A DNA stretch of 5,213 bases from an uncultured Flavihumibacter sp. (GTDB lineage: Bacteria > Bacteroidota > Bacteroidia > Chitinophagales > Chitinophagaceae), in the NCBI GenBank assembly GCA_946481605.1, contig CAMLPA010000271.1, positions 1 to 5,213 on the forward strand. The letters are read 5' to 3'. Positions 1 to 5,213 of this stretch are shown here, piece after piece (position 1 is the first letter of the stretch; each line of letters opens with the position of its first letter). Both the position numbers and the translations under genes were made by a program. The notes under the pieces were generated by a model that was not told where the DNA came from, did not search any database, and saw nothing but the letters and a program-made list of their open reading frames with translations.

Positions 1-292
1 CAACCAGGGACGCAACTACGCCACCGATGCCTCCGGAAATAATCCCCCGGCCAATATGTGGGAAAAAGGCGACTATGTAATGTTGCGCGAACTTACATTG
101 AGCTATGCGCTCACCAATACGCTTCTTGAAAAGCTGGGTGGTACCATCAAAGGCGTAAGCGTGAACGTAACCGGCAGCAACCTCTTTTACATGAGTGGCT
201 ACAGTGGCAACTTCCCCGAGGTGGGTGGAATAGACCAGGGCAAATATCCTTTGCCCAGACGACTCACCATCGGCGCAAGGATAACCCTCTAA
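1..292 (+). CDS. SusC/RagA-like TonB-dependent outer membrane receptor, C-terminal end (5' truncated by window)
   Basis: The frame is open from base 2 and ends at TAA (290-292), leaving the last 96 residues of a protein that starts before the window. These residues have the layout of the final beta-strands of SusC-family barrels: a GDYVMLRELTLSYAL strand (about residues 22-36 of the fragment), then a strand with VNVTGSNLFYMSGYSGNFPE, then a YPLPRRLTIGARITL terminal strand. SusC proteins are TonB-energised outer-membrane channels of roughly 1000 residues that work with a SusD lid, and a susD-like gene follows after 31 bases. The chain ends in Leu, whereas the last residue of outer-membrane barrels is commonly Phe or another aromatic; this is a small deviation. 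The substrate cannot be read from this fragment. Uptake of sialic acid or a sialylated glycan is inferred from the downstream genes, as for the NanO-type receptors of oral and gut Bacteroidota. Confidence 0.93.
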   Translation, partial: NQGRNYATDASGNNPPANMWEKGDYVMLRELTLSYALTNTLLEKLGGTIKGVSVNVTGSNLFYMSGYSGNFPEVGGIDQGKYPLPRRLTIGARITL

Positions 293-323
293 CACAGATC
301 TGATCATTCCAAACAAAAGAAAG

Positions 324-1856
324 ATGAAACAGCATACATTATTAACGATCGCCGTTTTCACCACACTGCTCTCCGCGTCGTCCTGTACAAAACAACTGGA
401 TGAAGTGGTGCCGCAGGATGCCGTAAGCAAAGAGCAGGCGCTCAAAGACCCGAACGCGGCACGCACACTCTATCATGGCTTATACGGGCAGTTCAGGGGC
501 TTCACCGGAACCTTCTTCCAGTTGGGGGAAATGCGCTCCGATATATGGGTGGACGGGCTTTTCACGGAATCCGTGGAAGGTGGTTTCCAGAACCTGTACC
601 GGCACAACATCAGTCACCTCAACGTGCCGTTCGCCAACTGGGCAGGTTTCTACAACCTGATCTATAATTTCAACAACGTCATCAAATTGTATCCGCAAAC
701 GCCTTTGCCGGAGGATGAAAAATCAAAGGCGCTTGCAGAAGTATATGGCCTGCGCGCTTATGTGTATTATACCATGTTGAGAACCTGGGGCGCTGTTCCC
801 CTGAATACTGAACCGGTGGAAAGCATCAGCAACGCGGCGGAGACTTACAAGCGCCGTACTTCTGCCGACAGTATCCTGTTGCAGGTGAAAGCCGATATTG
901 AAGCATCGCTGCGGCTGTTCGGTACCGCGAATACCCTTCCCGCGGGGAAACGTGTGTATTGGAGCAGGGTGGCAACTTTGATCCTGAAAGGTGATGTGTT
1001 CCTGTGGTCGGGTACACACCACGGCGGCGGCAATGCCGATTTTAACGTGGCGAAAACAGCTTTGCAGGAAGTGAAGAACTTGGAAGGAGCCACACTGGGA
1101 CTGCAAACCAATTACGCCGACATCTTCGATCCCACCAAAAAAGTGAACAACAAGGAGATGATCTTCGCGGTGAACTATGAACTGCAACAGGCACAACTTG
1201 GTGTTTTCGGCAGCTTCCTGGTGAATGCGATCCAGGCGAATACTTTATCGTTCGCACAGGCTGCCACACCTACGGTTTCTTCCGTTTATCCTTATGTGGG
1301 CGGCGCCAACAGGGTAGGGATGAACCAGTCCATGATCAACCGGCTTAGTTCCGGAGCTGCCGACCAGCGTATTGCCAATACCTTCCGCGTAATGTATTCT
1401 ACTGCCGCTCCGTTTGGCACCAGGGGTATTTTCCTGACCAAATACATTGGCACCACCTCGGGCACCACACAAATTTACAACAACGATTATCCCGTTTACC
1501 GTTATGCGGATGTACTGTTGCTGCTGGCGGAAGCCAAAGCAAAACTGGGCGAAGACCCTTCTGCGGAAATAAACGCCATCAGGCAAAGAGCTTATGGTAG
1601 CGCGGCAACGCCATACACCAATGGCAACATTACTGAGAATATGAATGCCATTCTGGAAGAGTACCTGCGGGAGTTTATCGCAGAAGGCAAACGCTGGTGG
1701 GCTTTGAGGAGGGCAGGGGATAGCTATGTGTACGCGGCGCTGGACCCCAATTATTTTTCACCCACCACGGCAGCTAAATTCTTACTCCCGCTTTCGCAGG
1801 CTATGTTGAACGCGGACCCCTTGCTGGACCAGACAACAGGCTACCCAAGGCCCTGA
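324..1856 (+). CDS. SusD/RagB-like surface glycan-binding lipoprotein (510 aa)
   Basis: This is the outer-membrane lipoprotein partner of the upstream SusC receptor; SusD proteins bind the ligand and act as the lid of the importer. The N-terminus is a lipoprotein signal: Lys2, a hydrophobic stretch (about residues 5-16), and lipobox SASSC with the acylated Cys at 21. An acidic LDEV follows shortly after, in keeping with surface export. The SusD N-terminal domain covers about residues 22-220 and includes the TPR-type helix with YGLRAYVYYTMLRTWGAVPL (141-160). The RagB/SusD C-terminal domain includes YPVYRYADVLLLLAEAK (389-405), the EYLREFIAEGKRWWALRR helix (446-463) and the closing LLPLSQAMLNADPLLDQTTGY (487-507), which matches the family's usual C-terminal signature. 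Length is normal for the family. The ATG at 324 is supported by the signal peptide; an A-rich AAAGAAAG lies just upstream in place of a strong Shine-Dalgarno. Two stop codons stand in tandem (TGA TAA). A NanU-like role in sialic acid binding is inferred from context only. Confidence 0.95.
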   Translation: MKQHTLLTIAVFTTLLSASSCTKQLDEVVPQDAVSKEQALKDPNAARTLYHGLYGQFRGFTGTFFQLGEMRSDIWVDGLFTESVEGGFQNLYRHNISHLNVPFANWAGFYNLIYNFNNVIKLYPQTPLPEDEKSKALAEVYGLRAYVYYTMLRTWGAVPLNTEPVESISNAAETYKRRTSADSILLQVKADIEASLRLFGTANTLPAGKRVYWSRVATLILKGDVFLWSGTHHGGGNADFNVAKTALQEVKNLEGATLGLQTNYADIFDPTKKVNNKEMIFAVNYELQQAQLGVFGSFLVNAIQANTLSFAQAATPTVSSVYPYVGGANRVGMNQSMINRLSSGAADQRIANTFRVMYSTAAPFGTRGIFLTKYIGTTSGTTQIYNNDYPVYRYADVLLLLAEAKAKLGEDPSAEINAIRQRAYGSAATPYTNGNITENMNAILEEYLREFIAEGKRWWALRRAGDSYVYAALDPNYFSPTTAAKFLLPLSQAMLNADPLLDQTTGYPRP

Positions 1857-1895
1857 TAATTTTTTCACAGGAAAGGGTACTCGTAAGCAGTAAAC

Positions 1896-1919
1896 ACCGG
1901 GAGTTTTCGTGCTCCCGGT
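1896..1919 (+). promoter_or_regulatory. Intercistronic stem-loop between susD-like and lyase genes
   Basis: ACCGGGAG (1896-1903) pairs perfectly with CTCCCGGT (1912-1919) around an 8-base loop, TTTTCGTG. The hairpin sits 40 bases after the susD stop and 40 bases before the lyase ATG, in the only sizeable gap of the window (103 bases). The bases after the stem read TTCTAAAAAA, so the uridine run of a standard intrinsic terminator is missing on this strand; the complementary strand has none either. It may therefore be an mRNA-stabilising or processing hairpin, or a partial attenuator that sets the ratio of receptor to enzyme transcripts. The structure is seen directly; its role is inferred. Confidence 0.5.
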
Positions 1920-1959
1920 TCTAAAAAATATCCCTAATTTATACTTAACAACGAAGTGT

Positions 1960-2901
1960 ATGAACAGAAAGCACCTGGAAGGATTGATTGCGGCGCCATT
2001 TACGCCCATGCACGATGATGGGGCACTCAAACTTTCCTTAATTCCCATGTACTATGAAATGCTGAAAGCGAACGGCGTGAAAGGTGCGTTCATTTGCGGA
2101 TCCACAGGCGAAGGCGTTTCCTTATCATTGAAAGAGAAAAAACTGGTGGTGGAAGCATGGGCCATCCACACCAGAAATGATCCTGATTTTACAGCAATGC
2201 CTTTGTTGGGCGGTACCTGCCTCGCGGATTGCATCGAACTCGCCCTTCACGCACGGGAAGCTGGCATGGATGCCGTTTCTTTTACAGCGCCATTCTACTT
2301 CAAACCGGCTTCGGTACAACTGCTGGCCGATTGTTGCAGGGAAGTGGCGAACGCTGTTCCTGACCTGCCATTCTATTATTACCACATCCCGGTGCTCACT
2401 GGTGTGAACTTTCCGATGATCGATCTGTTGAAAGCTGTTGACGAAAACCTTCCCAATTTCGCGGGCATTAAGTATACCCATGAAGATTTTATGGATTTTC
2501 TTTCCTGCATGAACTTCGCCAACGGGAAATATGATATGCTCTGGGGAAGAGATGAAAACATGCTTTCCGCGCTCGCCTTAGGTACAAAGGCCGCAGTTGG
2601 AAGCACCTTCAATTATGCCGCCCCGTTGTACTACCAACTGATGGACGCGTTCCGCAACGGGGACCTGAAAACAGCGAACAGGTTACAACAGACTTCCATC
2701 GATATGATCACGCTGCTGGGAAAATACGGCGGCATCGCCACCGGCAAAGCTTATATGAAACTACTCGGCATCGATTGCGGCGCCTTCCGTTTACCGGTCC
2801 GGAATATGTCTGCTGAAGCTTTTACCGCATTTAAAGCCGAAACTGAAAAACTGGGCTTTCGTAATTTTTCATCTCATCATGCACCTGGCGTTCAGGTATA
2901 A
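1960..2901 (+). CDS. nanA: N-acetylneuraminate lyase (sialic acid aldolase), 313 aa
   Basis: It cleaves N-acetylneuraminate to N-acetylmannosamine and pyruvate in the cytoplasm through a Schiff base, and belongs to the class I aldolase DHDPS/NAL TIM-barrel family. Visible motifs: pyruvate carboxylate-binding GSTGEG (47-52), YYYHIP with the catalytic Tyr at 141, GIKYT with the Schiff-base Lys at 171, GRDEN with the Asp198-Glu199 pair that contacts the sugar tail in sialate lyases, and GSTFN (214-218). By comparison from memory with E. coli NanA, these correspond to Tyr137, Lys165, Asp191-Glu192 and the GSTYN motif. The last two motifs separate sialate lyases from dihydrodipicolinate synthases. 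Several segments, such as YYYHIPVLTGV and LSALALGTKAAVGST, read closer to the animal NPL/Bacteroides NanL type than to E. coli NanA. The start is set at ATG 1960 (MNRKHLEGLIAAPFTPM); an in-frame GTG at 1909 would begin inside the hairpin and add 17 residues not typical of the family. The next gene starts 6 bases after the stop. A nanL label would fit equally well. Confidence 0.93.
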   Translation: MNRKHLEGLIAAPFTPMHDDGALKLSLIPMYYEMLKANGVKGAFICGSTGEGVSLSLKEKKLVVEAWAIHTRNDPDFTAMPLLGGTCLADCIELALHAREAGMDAVSFTAPFYFKPASVQLLADCCREVANAVPDLPFYYYHIPVLTGVNFPMIDLLKAVDENLPNFAGIKYTHEDFMDFLSCMNFANGKYDMLWGRDENMLSALALGTKAAVGSTFNYAAPLYYQLMDAFRNGDLKTANRLQQTSIDMITLLGKYGGIATGKAYMKLLGIDCGAFRLPVRNMSAEAFTAFKAETEKLGFRNFSSHHAPGVQV

Positions 2902-2907
2902 ACCATC

Positions 2908-4050
2908 ATGAATAGAACAACCATATCACTTTTACTACCACTCATGTTTTTATCAGCAACCATACATGCGCAAAAAGTAAGGGAGCAAACGCTGCAATGG
3001 CGTATTGCAGCCGAACTTCCTGCTAACCTTTCAGGGCAAAGTTCCATTGGGTTCGCCGGTCCGGTAACAGGTATTCATGCAAACAGATTGCTGGTGGCAG
3101 GAGGAGCAAATTTCCCGGAAGGAATGCCCTGGAATGGCGGAAAGAAACGGTACTACAATCAGGTGTATGTATATAGAAGTACAGGGGAGAAACTGGTGCT
3201 GGAAAATATGGATACGCTGCCCATGAATGTGGCTTATACCGCCAATTGCTCAACTGGAAAAGGGATCGTGTATGCTGGTGGTGAAAATGAAAACGGCATC
3301 AGCAAACATACGTTCCTGGTTGAATTACCGGAGAAAGGCCGGAACATCAGCTTCAGTGCATTACCCGATCTTCCTGTTCCCGTAACAAATGCATCGGCTA
3401 CTGCCATTGGAAACAGAATTTTCCTCGCGGGCGGTGAAACAACAGCGGGCGTGAGCAACCAGTTCCTGCTGCTGGACCTCGACAATACGGAAGCAGGATG
3501 GCAGATATTACCTGTTCTGCCCAAACCGGTATCGCATGCCATACTGCTGCAGCACAACGCAAGTGTTTACCTTATTGGCGGAAGAATGAAGCGTCACAAC
3601 AACACCAGCGTATTATACAAAACGGTATCCGTATTCAATACAAACAGCATGGAATGGAAAGAAAAACCAGCTTTGCCCTATGCTTTGAGCGCCGGAACAG
3701 GTGTTGTGTGCCACAATGCCCTATTCGTTTTTGGCGGCGATAAAGGAGACGCCTTCCACCGTACCGAAACCCTGATCAACGCTATCGCCAATAGCAGAGA
3801 TGAAAAAGAAAAGGCACAACTTACGGCTGAAAAAGCGACACTTCAAAACGAGCATCCCGGGTTCAGCAATGAAGTTCTTGCTTACAATATTATTGCGGAT
3901 ACATGGGAAACAGCAGGACATATCCCTTTCCCAACACCTGTTACCACAACGGCTTTGGTGTGGAACGCAAATTTTTTCCTTCCAAGTGGCGAAATAAAAG
4001 CCGGTATTCGTTCTCCGTTCATTCTATCCGCTAAACTGATGCACAAATGA
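2908..4050 (+). CDS. nanM: Periplasmic kelch beta-propeller, cyclically permuted mutarotase / N-acetylneuraminate epimerase (NanM-like), 380 aa
   Basis: It probably speeds up interconversion of alpha and beta anomers of sialic acid in the periplasm before inner-membrane transport. A Sec signal peptide is clear: Arg3, hydrophobic core at about 6-17, and likely cleavage after Ala21 (TIHA/QK). Kelch-type Gly-Gly pairs occur at 65-66, 124-125, 175-176, 224-225 and 276-277, and the sixth blade is marked by SGEIKAGIR, giving a six-bladed propeller. AGGANFPEGMPWNGGKKRYY (64-83) is characteristic of this family. Glu362 and Arg368 in GEIKAGIR have the same spacing as the functionally important Glu209 and Arg215 of E. 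coli NanM (recalled GEAKPGLR), but lie at the C-terminus because the blade order is circularly permuted. A charged, probably helical insert (about 284-318) between blades five and six also exists at the matching place in E. coli NanM. The gene begins 6 bases after the lyase stop and its TGA overlaps the next ATG. Substrate identity rests on family and context. Confidence 0.9.
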   Translation: MNRTTISLLLPLMFLSATIHAQKVREQTLQWRIAAELPANLSGQSSIGFAGPVTGIHANRLLVAGGANFPEGMPWNGGKKRYYNQVYVYRSTGEKLVLENMDTLPMNVAYTANCSTGKGIVYAGGENENGISKHTFLVELPEKGRNISFSALPDLPVPVTNASATAIGNRIFLAGGETTAGVSNQFLLLDLDNTEAGWQILPVLPKPVSHAILLQHNASVYLIGGRMKRHNNTSVLYKTVSVFNTNSMEWKEKPALPYALSAGTGVVCHNALFVFGGDKGDAFHRTETLINAIANSRDEKEKAQLTAEKATLQNEHPGFSNEVLAYNIIADTWETAGHIPFPTPVTTTALVWNANFFLPSGEIKAGIRSPFILSAKLMHK

Positions 4051-5213
4051 ACCGGTCGAAAACATATCCCTGGATAGTGGTAGGACTGCTTTGGGTGGTG
4101 GCATTACTCAATTACATGGACCGCCAGATGCTGAGCACCATGAAACCATCCATGATGCTGGATATAGCTGAATTACAAACGGCCACCAACTTTGGCAGAC
4201 TCATGGCTATCTTCCTGTGGATTTACGGATTCATGAGTCCGGTGGCGGGTATTATAGCCGACCGGGTGAACAGGAAATGGCTCATCATCACCAGCTTATT
4301 CGTGTGGAGCGCCGTTACGCTTGCTATGGGATATGCGCAAACTTTCTCTCAACTGTACTGGCTCCGCGCCATTATGGGGGTGAGTGAAGCCTTGTATATT
4401 CCTGCGGGATTGTCGTTGATAGCGGATTATCATACCGATAAAACCAGGTCGCTGGCCGTAGGCATTCACATGACCGGGCTGTACGTGGGCCAGGCCCTGG
4501 GCGGTTTCGGCGCCACCATTGCCACGGCCTACTCCTGGAAAACGGCTTTTCATAGTTTTGGCATCATCGGCATGGTGTACGCCCTGGTGCTGGTACTTTT
4601 TTTAAAGGAAAAGAAACTACCGGCAGCGCACACGGAAAGGATGGTTGCACCAGGGATCGGGAAGGGACTGATGTTGTTGTTCACGAATATTTCTTTCTGG
4701 ATCATCCTGTTCTATTTTGCCATGCCGAGCTTACCAGGTTGGGGCGTAAAAAACTGGCTGCCTACCTTGTTTTCTGAAAGTCTGGGCATTGAAATGGCTG
4801 AAGCGGGACCGCTTTCCACCATTACCATCGCCGCATCTTCCTTCATTGGCGTGATCTTCGGAGGAATTCTATCCGACCGCTGGGTGCAGAAAAATATCCG
4901 GGGAAGGATATACACCAGCGCCATTGGATTAGGACTTACCATTCCATCACTATTGTTCGTGGGCTTCGGCCATTCCCTCTTCAGCGTGGTGGGCGCGGCT
5001 TTCTGTTTTGGTTTTGGCTTCGGTATGTTCGACGCGAACAACATGCCCATCCTCTGCCAGTTCGTGCCCGCGAAATACCGCGCCACGGCTTACGGGTTAA
5101 TGAATATGGCCGGCGTATTCGCTGGCGCCTTTGTAACCGATTGGCTGGGACGATCCACCGACGCCGGCAACCTGGGAAGAGATTTCTCCCTGCTCGCAGG
5201 CATCGTACTGCTC
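4047..5213 (+). CDS. MFS sugar-acid permease, probable sialic acid transporter (NanT-like), 3' truncated by window
   Basis: The frame is open from ATG 4047 to the window end (389 codons, no stop), so perhaps a few tens of residues are missing from a normal 12-helix MFS protein. The start overlaps the previous stop as ATGA, implying translational coupling; no Shine-Dalgarno is visible. Helix 1 is about residues 8-25, followed by NYMDRQMLSTMKPSM. MFS motif A, GIIADRVNRK, lies at 68-77 between helices 2 and 3, and RAIMGVSEALYIPAG (107-121) is helix 4. A weaker second-half copy, GGILSDR (272-278), lies between helices 8 and 9, and DANNMPI (329-335) starts a conserved late segment. These features fit the anion:cation symporter / sugar-acid branch, which includes hexuronate and sialate carriers. 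Coupling to the epimerase and lyase makes inner-membrane sialic acid import the best guess; a related nonulosonic or hexuronic acid remains possible. Confidence 0.88.
   Translation, partial: MNRSKTYPWIVVGLLWVVALLNYMDRQMLSTMKPSMMLDIAELQTATNFGRLMAIFLWIYGFMSPVAGIIADRVNRKWLIITSLFVWSAVTLAMGYAQTFSQLYWLRAIMGVSEALYIPAGLSLIADYHTDKTRSLAVGIHMTGLYVGQALGGFGATIATAYSWKTAFHSFGIIGMVYALVLVLFLKEKKLPAAHTERMVAPGIGKGLMLLFTNISFWIILFYFAMPSLPGWGVKNWLPTLFSESLGIEMAEAGPLSTITIAASSFIGVIFGGILSDRWVQKNIRGRIYTSAIGLGLTIPSLLFVGFGHSLFSVVGAAFCFGFGFGMFDANNMPILCQFVPAKYRATAYGLMNMAGVFAGAFVTDWLGRSTDAGNLGRDFSLLAGIVLL

Noticed and set aside
295..306. Short adjoining palindromes CAGATCTG and TGATCA between the susC-like and susD-like genes
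   Set aside because: They are too short and simple to support an operator or hairpin and could easily arise by chance.
723..1196. 157-codon open frame on the minus strand within the susD-like gene
   Set aside because: It lies wholly opposite a well-supported gene, and its translation shows no recognisable domain or start context.
1896..1930. Classical rho-independent terminator after the susD-like gene
   Set aside because: The stem is good, but TTCTAAAAAA follows in place of a T run, so it is listed only as a stem-loop of uncertain function.
1931..1950. Possible Bacteroidota -7 promoter element (TAATTTAT) upstream of the lyase
   Set aside because: It matches TAnnTTTG only partly, and no TTTG element is found at the right distance upstream.
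1909..1959. Upstream in-frame GTG start that would lengthen the lyase by 17 residues
   Set aside because: It starts inside the hairpin, and the extra residues do not resemble the family N-terminus; the ATG at 1960 begins a typical sialate lyase sequence.
1960..2901. Dihydrodipicolinate synthase (DapA) as identity of the lyase gene
   Set aside because: The GRDEN and GSTFN motifs and the neighbouring mutarotase and permease point to sialate lyase within the same superfamily.
3757..3861. Charged helical insert in the mutarotase as a novel domain
   Set aside because: E. coli NanM carries a comparable charged insert at the matching position, so it appears to be a family feature.
4712..5086. 124-codon open frame on the minus strand within the permease gene
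   Set aside because: It is antisense to conserved MFS helices, and its translation is Pro/Lys-rich with no recognisable domain; it is a shadow frame.

Overview
The window looks like part of a sialic-acid (N-acetylneuraminate) uptake and catabolism locus from a Bacteroidota bacterium. The evidence for the phylum is an adjacent SusC/SusD pair (a TonB-dependent receptor and its surface lipoprotein), which is a Bacteroidota hallmark, together with weak or absent Shine-Dalgarno sequences. GC content looks close to 50%. An environmental Chitinophagaceae-like lineage is my guess from the general style of the proteins; the sequence does not prove it.

All genes are on the + strand and tightly packed. 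Positions 1-292 hold the 3' end of a susC-like gene. After 31 bases comes a complete susD-like lipoprotein gene (324-1856). A 103-base gap (1857-1959) contains a perfect 8-bp stem-loop. Then come an N-acetylneuraminate lyase (1960-2901), a periplasmic kelch-type sialic acid epimerase/mutarotase (2908-4050), and an MFS transporter (4047-5213) cut off by the window end. The last three genes are separated by 6 bases and by a 4-base ATGA overlap, so they are almost certainly cotranscribed.

Inferred pathway: the SusC/SusD pair captures and imports sialic acid or a sialylated glycan across the outer membrane. The periplasmic kelch protein interconverts sialic acid anomers (or acts as an equivalent epimerase). 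The MFS permease moves the sugar across the inner membrane. The cytosolic lyase splits it into N-acetylmannosamine and pyruvate. The next expected steps, an N-acylglucosamine/N-acetylmannosamine 2-epimerase and a ROK-type kinase, and a sialidase or sialate O-acetylesterase, are not in the window and may lie beyond either edge.

No RNA genes, mobile elements, CRISPR arrays or long repeats were seen. The system resembles known Bacteroidota nan loci and is not a wholly new one. The points most worth a look are the circularly permuted order of the mutarotase blades, the eukaryote-like subtype of the lyase, and the intercistronic hairpin.
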